61,854 nucleotides of DNA, from assembly GCA_949118805.1 (NCBI GenBank), contig CASAUJ010000003.1:1-61854 (forward strand), written 5' to 3'. The DNA is from an uncultured Clostridia bacterium. GTDB taxonomy: Bacteria > Bacillota > Clostridia > TANB77 > CAG-508. The notes under the pieces are model-generated. The model was not told where the DNA came from. It saw only the letters and a program-made list of their open reading frames with translations, and did no database searches. The position numbers were made by a program, and so were the translations under genes. Numbering within the stretch: position 1 is the first letter of the stretch; every line of letters starts with the position of its first letter. Below, piece after piece: positions 54,596 through 61,854 of the stretch.

Positions 54596-56329
54596 TTATT
54601 TTTTATCTGTATAATAAAATTCTCCAAAAGCATAGGTTACTTGATAATATTTTCCTATAAAGGATGGTTCTGTTGAATCTTTAAATTCATAAATAGGGGC
54701 CACGACTTCTTGCCCTTTTTCGTTGATTGCTCCCCATTTTCCATCTTTTTTTACAGCTGCAAATCCATATCGATTTAATTCATAAGCTTTTTCATATTGA
54801 TAATCTACTATTATATTCCCTGCTTTATCCACAAATCCATATTTTCCATTCTTTTTATCCACAAATAATGTATGATCTTTATAGATTTCTGTATTTTTCT
54901 GCTCTTTTCCTTCTAAATCAAAATATCTAGTTTCTAATTCGTTTGATACTTTGATATAAAAATCTTCTACTTGTACTATGGCATTTTCCATTTGACATAT
55001 TTTTTCCATTGTTTTTGCATAGATTTCTACCGTTTTATTTTCTGTTAATACGGCTTGTATTAAGTCTGTATTTTGGATTTTTTGTAAAGAATCATGATTC
55101 ATTTCTACTCGGATATTCCCCTTATCATCTATGATTCCCAATTTTCCATTTTCATCACTTACGATAAAATAATGATCATATAAATACTCTATATAGTTAT
55201 ATTTTTCTTCAATTAGTTGCTTTCCATCTTTTTGAATCACTCCATATTTTGTTCCATTTTCATTATTAATTCTTATTTTATAGTTTTCATTACTAGTATT
55301 TAATATAGCTATATTAGAATTTACATTTGCTTGTGTTCCATTCTTATTATAGACTGTCACCCCTTGATGGTTTTTCGCATATAAATAATTCCCTGTAATA
55401 TCAATTTCATCATATTGTATTGGTATGATTACTTTTCCTTCTAAGTTAGCAACTCCATATTTTTTACTTTTTTCCAATACCATAACTTGATTGGTTCCAT
55501 CGTAATGAATGGATTGATATTCATTTTTTATGACCGTTTCTTCATTTTTAGTCACTCCATATTGTCCATTTTTAGCACCAATCAAATAGATATTATCTGT
55601 ATCTTTAATTTCTTTTACTCTTTCAATCTCATTATATTCTATTTTTAATATTTCTTTGCCCTTATAATTTAAATACCCATAACGATATCCTTCTGATGTT
55701 TTTAATAATACAATATATCCTGCATAACGATAACTCTTTTCACTTGTATAATATTCATCTACTTGAATCTCATCATATTGACTTTCTACTAATACATTTC
55801 CTTTTATATTAATCACACCATATTTTTCATTTTGTTTGACCAATAGTTCTCCTTCTTTATAAGGTAAACTATCAATCTGTTCATATATGGCTTTGGTAAT
55901 TTCTTTTCCTTCTAAATTAAGTAATCCATATTTACCGTCCTTCTCATATTTTAAAACACTTTTTTCAAAAATGAGATCACTTGAAATATTTTTAAGTTGA
56001 ATTGGTTGTACCTTATTGTACTTGATTAAGATTTCTTCTCCTTTTTCATTGAATACTTTGGTTTGTTCTCCTTGATAACATATGAAAACAGGTTTTTCAG
56101 GATTGGGTATTTCTACTTTTTGATAATTAGAATTTACAATAGTATTTCCTTTTTCGTCAATTACTCCAAAGGTTTCTCCTTGTTTTACTACAAAATAATG
56201 ATATTCGTTAATTTCTTCTATCGCATAGTCTTTTCCTTTTTCAAGTATGAAGTAATAACTCCCCCCTCCAATTACTAATAATAATATTATTACTAGAATC
56301 ACTGTTATGATTATCTTTCTTTTTTTCAT
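54596..56329 (-). CDS. membrane-anchored WG-repeat protein
   Basis: A 577-residue protein with an N-terminal signal-anchor helix (residues 5-28) and about ten WG/KWG-type beta repeats across the rest, e.g. GVIDEKGNTIV, GLLNLEGKEI, YGFVDKAGNIIVDYQYEKA, GKWGAINEKGQEVV. Such repeats form surface or periplasm-side propeller-like scaffolds of unknown ligand. It overlaps the HlyC/CorC-type gene by 4 bp (ATGA), so the two are translated from one message. Confidence 0.88.
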   Translation of the reverse strand: MKKRKIIITVILVIILLLVIGGGSYYFILEKGKDYAIEEINEYHYFVVKQGETFGVIDEKGNTIVNSNYQKVEIPNPEKPVFICYQGEQTKVFNEKGEEILIKYNKVQPIQLKNISSDLIFEKSVLKYEKDGKYGLLNLEGKEITKAIYEQIDSLPYKEGELLVKQNEKYGVINIKGNVLVESQYDEIQVDEYYTSEKSYRYAGYIVLLKTSEGYRYGYLNYKGKEILKIEYNEIERVKEIKDTDNIYLIGAKNGQYGVTKNEETVIKNEYQSIHYDGTNQVMVLEKSKKYGVANLEGKVIIPIQYDEIDITGNYLYAKNHQGVTVYNKNGTQANVNSNIAILNTSNENYKIRINNENGTKYGVIQKDGKQLIEEKYNYIEYLYDHYFIVSDENGKLGIIDDKGNIRVEMNHDSLQKIQNTDLIQAVLTENKTVEIYAKTMEKICQMENAIVQVEDFYIKVSNELETRYFDLEGKEQKNTEIYKDHTLFVDKKNGKYGFVDKAGNIIVDYQYEKAYELNRYGFAAVKKDGKWGAINEKGQEVVAPIYEFKDSTEPSFIGKYYQVTYAFGEFYYTDKK

Positions 56330-57642
56330 TTCTCTTCTTCCTTTTCTTCTATATTGTTCTTACATGCCTTTACTTTTAAAATTCTTTTGTCTTCGTATAA
56401 TTCTATTTTGTAAGTAACAGTTTCTGTATCAATTACTGGTTTCTCATCTTCTTCTGGAATTCTTCCTAATTTTTCTTGAAGAAATCCTGAAAGAGTATCA
56501 TAATCTCCTTCTGGAATTTTTGCATTTAGTATTTTGTTAATGTCATTTACAGTCATACTTCCACTTAATAAATAGGTATTGGAATCAATTTGCTCATACT
56601 CTTTTTCTTCTTTGTCATATTCATCATATATATCTCCTACTAGTTCTTCTAATATGTCTTCCATTGTAATTAGTCCTGCTGTTCCTCCATATTCATCTAC
56701 AATAATAGCCAATTGTTTTTTATTTTTCTGTAATTCTTTGAAAACTTCGTTAATCAATCGATTTTGTGATACAAAATAGGCATCTTTCATCACATTTTTA
56801 ACTTTAAAATTCTTTTTATTCATATTTTTTAAAACGTCTTTTACATATAGAATTCCTTTGATTTCATCGATTGTTTCATCATAAACTGGAATTCTACTAT
56901 AACGATATTCTTCTTGGGAAAGTTCTTGCAATAATTCCTCATTACTAATATTTAGATCTACTGCAAAAATGTCTTTTCTATGTCTCATAATTTCAGAAAC
57001 AGTAATATCATTAAATTCAAATACATTGTTGATCAATTCTTTTTCTTCTTCTTGTATGGTTCCTTTTTCTTCTCCTTGATCAATTAACATTTTTATTTCT
57101 TCTTCTGTTACCGTTTCTTCCTCATTTTCTCCTACCCCAAATAACTTTGATACAGCATTTGTTACCCATGTTAAAAATTTAACAAATGGTGCTGTAATAA
57201 CAGATATTGCTCGAATAATTCCAATCGTAGCAAAAGATATTTTTTCATAATTCTTCATTGCAAATCTTTTTGGAACTAATTCTCCAAATACTAAAGTAAA
57301 GAAGGAAAGGATAATAGTAATAATAATAATTGCTACATTTTTCCAAATACTAAGATTAATAAATGGCATGATTTGAAATAAAATTGGGGCTAATTTTTCA
57401 GCAAATGCATCTGATGCAAAGGCACTTGATAAAAATCCTGCTAAAGTAATTCCGATCTGAATGGTTGCTAAAAATTTACTTGGTGTTTTAATCATTTTTT
57501 CAATTTGTTTTGCTTTTCTATCTCCCTCTTTTGCTTGTTTTTCTATTTTTGCATCATTTAAAGATATAAATGCAATTTCTGCTGCTGCAAAAAAAGCATT
57601 TAATGCAATTAATAAAACTAACATCATTATTTGTGTCATCAT
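56326..57642 (-). CDS. HlyC/CorC (CNNM-type) transporter-like protein
   Basis: A 438-residue membrane protein. The CNNM transmembrane domain (residues 1-190, LNAFFAAAEIAFISLN and FGELVPKRFAMKN) is followed by paired CBS domains (MRHRKDIFAVD..., VMKDAYFVSQN, VDEYGGTAGLITMEDILEELVGDI) and a C-terminal CorC_HlyC domain (SMTVNDINKIL). Family members export magnesium or related divalent ions and use nucleotide-binding CBS domains for control. Confidence 0.92.
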   Translation of the reverse strand: MMTQIMMLVLLIALNAFFAAAEIAFISLNDAKIEKQAKEGDRKAKQIEKMIKTPSKFLATIQIGITLAGFLSSAFASDAFAEKLAPILFQIMPFINLSIWKNVAIIIITIILSFFTLVFGELVPKRFAMKNYEKISFATIGIIRAISVITAPFVKFLTWVTNAVSKLFGVGENEEETVTEEEIKMLIDQGEEKGTIQEEEKELINNVFEFNDITVSEIMRHRKDIFAVDLNISNEELLQELSQEEYRYSRIPVYDETIDEIKGILYVKDVLKNMNKKNFKVKNVMKDAYFVSQNRLINEVFKELQKNKKQLAIIVDEYGGTAGLITMEDILEELVGDIYDEYDKEEKEYEQIDSNTYLLSGSMTVNDINKILNAKIPEGDYDTLSGFLQEKLGRIPEEDEKPVIDTETVTYKIELYEDKRILKVKACKNNIEEKEEEK

Positions 57643-57758
57643 TTATTTTTTCTCCCTAATTTTTTCTTTTCGTATTTATTATATCCGTTTTTTCTTTTTT
57701 TTTCAATAAATTTTCATTGTTTTTTTGTAAGTAGCTTTTTTCTTTTTGATTTCATTTT

Positions 57759-57797
57759 AAAAGTTTATCCTATTTTCTCTAAAATGGGATAAACTTT
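57759..57797 (-). terminator. terminator of the sortase-adhesin operon
   Basis: AAAGTTTATCC-ATTTT hairpin with matching arm and a T-run on the minus strand. Confidence 0.8.
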
Positions 57798-57821
57798 TCT
57801 AAAAATAATAAATGTTACAAT

Positions 57822-59105
57822 TTATTTTCCTGTAATTGGCAATGTTTTTCTAGTAAATGCAATTTGTTTTTCAGGTTCGATTTCTCCTCCTTTGCTGCTT
57901 CTTCCCTCTTCTTCATATTTATCACACACTGTTATTTCACGATTTTCATATAAACTAAGTTGGAAAGCAATTAAGTCTTCTTCCTCCATATAATGTTGAT
58001 AAGGCTTTTTTTCGTATAAATAATATTTTCCTGGTATAAAGTGATTCCTTTCAATTTTTCCCTCTTGATTGGTTTTTAAATCAGAATAAACGACTTGTTT
58101 GTTTTCATCTAATATCTCAAATTCTATATTTTCCAATCTTTCTTTCGTATTTTCCACTTGTTTTATAATCGTTAATTTTGTGCTATTCTCTGGAAAGAAA
58201 TCATTTTCTTCTCCTTTTCCTTCCTCACAACTTATCGTTGTAATTGCGTAAATTTCATTCTCTGCTTGGGGTGATACTCCATAAAAAACTGGTTTTGTTT
58301 GTACTTGTCCTGTGGCTATTATTTTCAATTCTCCTGATCTCACCATGTTTCTAATTGGAATTAATATCTTAAATTCTTCTGTTCCTCCAAATTGATTTTT
58401 CTCTTGATTTTGTGGATCTGTTATTTTTATGCCTTCTCTATTAGTATCATTTTTTCCTTCTACCTTTATCGTATAATTTTCGATATTGGTATTAGCTGTT
58501 ACATAAAATATTTTTGACACATATTGTTTATCCATTTCATCTTGTTTCCAATAATATTCTTTTTCTCTGATTTCCATAGTAGAAGATTGTTTTACTTCTT
58601 GAGAATTATTTGCCTTTTCAATAATTAATTTCATTGCTCTTAGGGTTCTTTCCCCTGCTTCTCCAATGGCCTCAAAATCGTTTAGATCTCTTCCTTGTAG
58701 ATAACAAAAAATTGCTTGTTCTGTTGCTATAAAGGCTTCCAGTTTATTGTTTACCCCTAATTCATCAATGGATTTGTATGGATATCCATTGATGATTCTT
58801 CTCCATAATCCAACTTCTTTTATGCTTTCTTTTATGGTTACACTATGGTTTATGAATTCTCCTTCCTGCTTTAATTGATTTATCCCATAAACTGGATATT
58901 GCACGCCATCTTGTGTAGATTGTATATAATTGCTTTTTATTACTTCTCCTTTATACTTTAACAATTCTCCACAACTTCCTATTGTATATAAGTTTACAGA
59001 TGCTGTCTGCATCGCATATACTGCATTTATAAATCCTAATCCATTCATGATTAAAATAGTCATTATGATAAAAATCTTTTTTATTTTTCTTTTTTTATTT
59101 TTCAA
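57822..59105 (-). CDS. thioester-domain surface protein with LPITG signal
   Basis: A 427-residue secreted protein. Signal peptide (residues 1-31), then a thioester-domain-like region (GSCGELLKYKGEVI, GLWRRIINGYPYKS, AFIATEQAIFCYLQGR), a linker domain, a SpaA/prealbumin-like domain (LENIEFEILDENKQVV ... GKYYLYEKKPYQHYM) and the C-terminus TLPITGK. In relatives the thioester Cys sits in a PAYC-x-N motif; here that position reads PVYGIN, so the reactive Cys seems replaced by Gly while the Gln side is kept. The sorting motif lacks the usual hydrophobic tail. It follows the sortase gene, which presumably acts on it. Confidence 0.75.
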   Translation of the reverse strand: MKNKKRKIKKIFIIMTILIMNGLGFINAVYAMQTASVNLYTIGSCGELLKYKGEVIKSNYIQSTQDGVQYPVYGINQLKQEGEFINHSVTIKESIKEVGLWRRIINGYPYKSIDELGVNNKLEAFIATEQAIFCYLQGRDLNDFEAIGEAGERTLRAMKLIIEKANNSQEVKQSSTMEIREKEYYWKQDEMDKQYVSKIFYVTANTNIENYTIKVEGKNDTNREGIKITDPQNQEKNQFGGTEEFKILIPIRNMVRSGELKIIATGQVQTKPVFYGVSPQAENEIYAITTISCEEGKGEENDFFPENSTKLTIIKQVENTKERLENIEFEILDENKQVVYSDLKTNQEGKIERNHFIPGKYYLYEKKPYQHYMEEEDLIAFQLSLYENREITVCDKYEEEGRSSKGGEIEPEKQIAFTRKTLPITGK

Positions 59106-59123
59106 ATTTTTTTCTTCCTTTCT

Positions 59124-59702
59124 TTATTTCCTTTCCATGGCTCTTACACATCTTCTATAATTGGGTTCGTTTTCCACACAAGTAATCAGTGTAAGTACAT
59201 TTTCTTCTGTATTTTCTAGACAAGATAAATTGGTATATTCTATGATTTCATTTTTTTCTACTTCATATTCTCTTTTATTTTCTTGGTAATAATATATAAT
59301 TTTATCTCCCTTTTTTAGTTTTTTCAGATCGGAAAAATAGTTATTTTTATATCCTCTATTATGGGCTGCTAAACAGACATTTCCCTTCCATTTTTTAGTT
59401 TCTTCAAAATGGCCAATCGATTGACTCATTAATTCTATGCTTGTTCCTTCTGCAATGTTTGCTTTTAAATCAATACTAGGAATTTCAAGATACCAATTAT
59501 TTTTCTTTTCTTGTAGATCGGATTTATTACTTGGATAAGCTTCCCTAAATTGATCTATATTTACATGAAATCCTGCTTTTAAAATGGCTCTTTTGGGAAA
59601 TTCGAAATGAAAATTACATTGACTAAAAATTGAAAATATGAGAACTGAAATAATAAAACTTATAATATTAATATACCATGTACTATATCGAATATAATTT
59701 AT
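59124..59702 (-). CDS. class B/D-like sortase, non-standard start
   Basis: About 192 residues: an N-terminal anchor helix (WYINIISFIISVLIFSIF), then a sortase domain beginning NWYLEIPSIDLKANIAEGTS, with His in LAAHNRGYKN, Cys in LTLITCVENE and Arg in PNYRRCV. The frame is open from a TAG at about 59720, but contains no ATG, GTG or TTG before the domain. An AAGGAG (59712-59717) lies 9 nt before an ATA (59702), the most likely start. The ATG at 59429 would cut off part of the barrel. It precedes the adhesin gene by 18 bp. Confidence 0.7.
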   Translation of the reverse strand: MNYIRYSTWYINIISFIISVLIFSIFSQCNFHFEFPKRAILKAGFHVNIDQFREAYPSNKSDLQEKKNNWYLEIPSIDLKANIAEGTSIELMSQSIGHFEETKKWKGNVCLAAHNRGYKNNYFSDLKKLKKGDKIIYYYQENKREYEVEKNEIIEYTNLSCLENTEENVLTLITCVENEPNYRRCVRAMERK

Positions 59703-59880
59703 TTTATCACACTCCTTTTTCTATGAAATTAATTTTGGAAATTACTTGAAATAATATTTTTTCGAAAAAATTTTTTTGAATTAATTTTCTAACTAGAAGT
59801 TAACTTTCTTATTTATCATAATACATTTTTTCCTATTTGTAAAGAACTTTTCATCGCAATATTCGACAATTTCTGTCTAT

Positions 59881-59913
59881 GGAAAAGACAGCCTCTTTTG
59901 AAACTGCCTTTCC
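59881..59913 (-). terminator. terminator of the glycine-rich protein gene
   Basis: GGAAAGGCAG/CTGTCTTTTCC arms; the hairpin ends 9 bp after the stop codon. Confidence 0.7.
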
Positions 59914-59922
59914 TTCTATTTT

Positions 59923-61717
59923 TTATTGTTTTACAAAACTTCCACTCGCAATGGTTCCTATTGTTACCGTTCCAGCTCCTCCTGGTCCTCCTGTTTTTGG
60001 GAAACTTCCTGTTGGTGGTGCACTAGCTCCTCCAGCTACATTTGTTGTCCAACCTAAAGAATTTCCTTCTTCTATAAAGATATTAACAGAACCTCCTCCA
60101 GAACTTCCTCCTGTATACGTAAATCCTAAAGAAGCTTGTGTTCCACAAGAAATTGCACTTCCTGTTCCTGAACCAGATTTACAATAAATCACTAATAATC
60201 CTCCTGTTCCATTCGCATTTGTTGTTGGTGTTCCTAAATTCGTTCCAGCTGGATTTCCAGCACCTCCTCCTACTGATGCAGTTCCATAATTATACCAATG
60301 ATTTCCTCCAGCTCCCCCAGCATTACTTCCACTTCCGAGAAACTGGACTTTTACTTGATCCTGCTGCAATTGCTCCACTTCCTGGTCCACCTGAATAAGA
60401 TGTTGCAGTTCCTCCCACTCCAGAAGAACCAGAACCTCCTCCTCCAGGCCAATAATTTGAACCAGAACCTCCTCCCCCTAAGGCTCGGTTCGTTCCTGGA
60501 TTTCCACTCAATCCATTTTTTCCGGCTCCAGGATTGATTCCTCCAGTTCCTCCAGTGGCTGGAATATATTCATAAGAACCATTTTCATTTTGCCATAAAT
60601 ATACATTCTCTCCTCCTGCTTTTCCTCCTCTTGCTGTCATACTGATGGTTCCATTATTGATAATTTCTCCTGTACAGTAAACTACCATTCCCTTTGGTCC
60701 ACCATATCCTCCAGCACTTTTCACAGAAGTTAATGTTACATTTTCATTGATTGTTAAATTTCCTTCAACTTTTAATACTACTGTATTTTTTGCATTTGCA
60801 CTTGCTGTTCCTACATCTTTATCATATCCGAATTCATAAGTTTTATTGGTTGGTGTAATGGTTTCATCATTTATTACAACTGGTGTTTCTCCATCTAATA
60901 CTAAGTCTTGATTAGAATAAATGACATCTAAAGAATAATTTTTTATTTCAGTTGCTCCAGCACTTGTTTTTCCTTTTACTGTTACAATTTTTTCTCCACT
61001 TTCCTTTATTTCTGAAATAGCCTGTAATAAAGAATCATTTTTTTCTAATATATTGGTAATTTCTATTTCCTTCTTAGCGGTTCTTCCATTCGTTCCTTTT
61101 GCTTTAAAATAATAGATTCCATTTTTCTTTGTCTCAAATGTCTTTTCACTATTACTTGTATTCTCTACTATTTTCATTCCATTTAACGATTCAATTGATT
61201 CGATTTCTCCATCTGTTGTTGTTGCTACCACTTTGATTCTAACACTATCTGCTTCTGCCTCTGTATTTAAACTAGTAACTGTCAAATCTGGTCTTTCTTT
61301 TGTGCTATCCTCCATTTCCATTTCTCCATTGCTGTAAATGGTTACTTCATACTTTTTATAGGTAACAGCTAAATTCGTTTCTTCTACTAATACAATTGAT
61401 TTTTCTTCTTCTGGTTCTAATCCTTTGTCTAATTCTTTTTTCAATTCTTCTGCCTTCTTATTTAAATCCCAACCATTTGTAATAGCATCCATTTGTACTG
61501 CATTATAGGCTAACTTGATTTCTTCTTCAATGGTTCCTTGCTGATTACTATTTTTGGCATTTGTTGCTTTGTTTAAAATTCCACCTTCTCCTGTTAGACT
61601 AGCAATGCCTACTCCTGCTAAAATCAACAATACAATAATGGTAATTACTAAAGCAATCAGTGTAATTCCCTTATTTAAAGCTTGCTTTTTCTTTCTCACT
61701 TTCTTTTTCCCCCTCAT
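59923..61717 (-). CDS. glycine-rich protein with prepilin signal, needs one +1 shift at CGG
   Basis: A 597-residue exported protein. A basic leader and NKGITLIALVITIIVLLILA form a class III prepilin signal; an Ig-like or coiled region follows, and from about residue 300 a large Gly/Ser/Ala-rich beta domain (SAGGYGGPKGMVVYC, GGGGSGSNYWPGG). The frame breaks at CGG 60335-60337; skipping C joins SKSPVS to GSGSNAGGAGGNHWYNYG and continues the same glycine-rich pattern to IASGSFVKQ. Without the shift the last 130 residues are lost. Probably a surface or pilus-tip-like protein; substrate unknown. Confidence 0.85.
60335..60337 (-). other. CGG +1 frameshift site in the glycine-rich gene
   Basis: Context GTT TCT CGG AAG; skipping C gives GGA (Gly) and resumes the Gly/Ser-rich sequence. 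Confidence 0.9.
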
Positions 61718-61854
61718 CTTTTGTCTTTCTATTTTTTACCTTTTTTGATGTTTTCATTCTATCACTAAGCAAGATATGTGTCAATAAGTTTTCATAATTT
61801 CTTATTACCCGACAATTTTTAAAAAAGAAAAAAGAATCTTTAAAATCTTATAAA
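61718..61854. other. upstream region of the glycine-rich gene
   Basis: AT-rich, with a weak GAAAGACAAAAG ribosome site before the start. No further gene is seen up to the window edge. Confidence 0.4.

Noticed and set aside
5740..61717. Explaining the frame breaks as random assembly errors or pseudogenes
   Set aside because: All eleven breaks create the same codon, none is in a homopolymer, and no other damage is present. Errors would scatter over sequence contexts.
1..61854. CRISPR arrays, rRNA genes or prophage structural genes
   Set aside because: No regularly spaced direct repeats, no rRNA sequence and no capsid, tail or terminase genes were seen.

Overview
The window comes from the chromosome of a low-GC, AT-rich, endospore-forming member of the Clostridia (Bacillota), probably an uncultured gut lineage. 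The evidence is a set of sporulation genes (bofA, a bofC-like gene, yunB, a SipL/SPOCS-LysM gene, veg, yabG, spoIIID) together with a glmS ribozyme, cdaA, clpE, a 2,4-diaminopentanoate dehydrogenase of clostridial ornithine fermentation, a sortase, and prepilin-like proteins of a type common in Clostridia. Most genes lie on the minus strand.

Layout. 1-5.3 kb: partial tRNA-Met, ord, mtnN, glmS ribozyme-glmS-yqeK. 5.3-15.7 kb: yaaL-bofA, a lone VirD4/TraG-like ATPase, a metal exporter, truA, cdaA, pdp, rnhB. 15.2-22.3 kb: a pilin-like protein, htrA, a membrane protein, clpE, pgsA. 22.3-30 kb: bofC-like gene, then a coaB/nitrilase/lysR cargo lying between two copies of the comEC 3' end, comEC, NlpC/P60. 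30-39.5 kb: rplM-rpsI, Nudix, yunB, sipL, veg, yabG, a Spo0A effector-domain protein, purH, a zinc-ribbon protein. 39.66-49.0 kb: a 9.34-kb serine-recombinase element inserted inside spoIIID. 49-61.9 kb: tcdA, an FAD protein, a cysteine desulfurase, patatin, WG-repeat protein, HlyC/CorC protein, a sortase with its adhesin, and a glycine-rich pilin-like protein.

Two signals stand out. First, seven conserved genes (bofA, truA, pdp, lysR, comEC, yunB and the glycine-rich pilin-like gene) are broken into different reading frames at eleven places. Every break is an in-frame CGG codon where skipping the C (a +1 shift to GGN, glycine) restores the family sequence and the expected length. I found no in-frame CGG in any other recognisable gene except the nitrilase-like gene. 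CGG therefore looks unassigned or unreadable as arginine here and acts as a +1 recoding signal.

Second, spoIIID is split into a 5' part (49001-49116) and a 3' part (39502-39665) by an element with a large serine recombinase. Both junctions carry the same 7-bp core (TGTACTG), and joining there gives an intact 90-residue SpoIIID. This is the arrangement of a 'skin'-type element removed during sporulation, here in a different sporulation gene.

A third, weaker pattern is a scattered set of short, higher-GC, minus-strand orphan genes. Most have their own near-consensus promoter and terminator, and several use CGG as ordinary in-frame arginine. One includes a stand-alone Spo0A DNA-binding domain. 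A nearby transcript carries an 11-residue leader ORF with CGG as codon 2. How CGG is decoded in these genes is the main open question.
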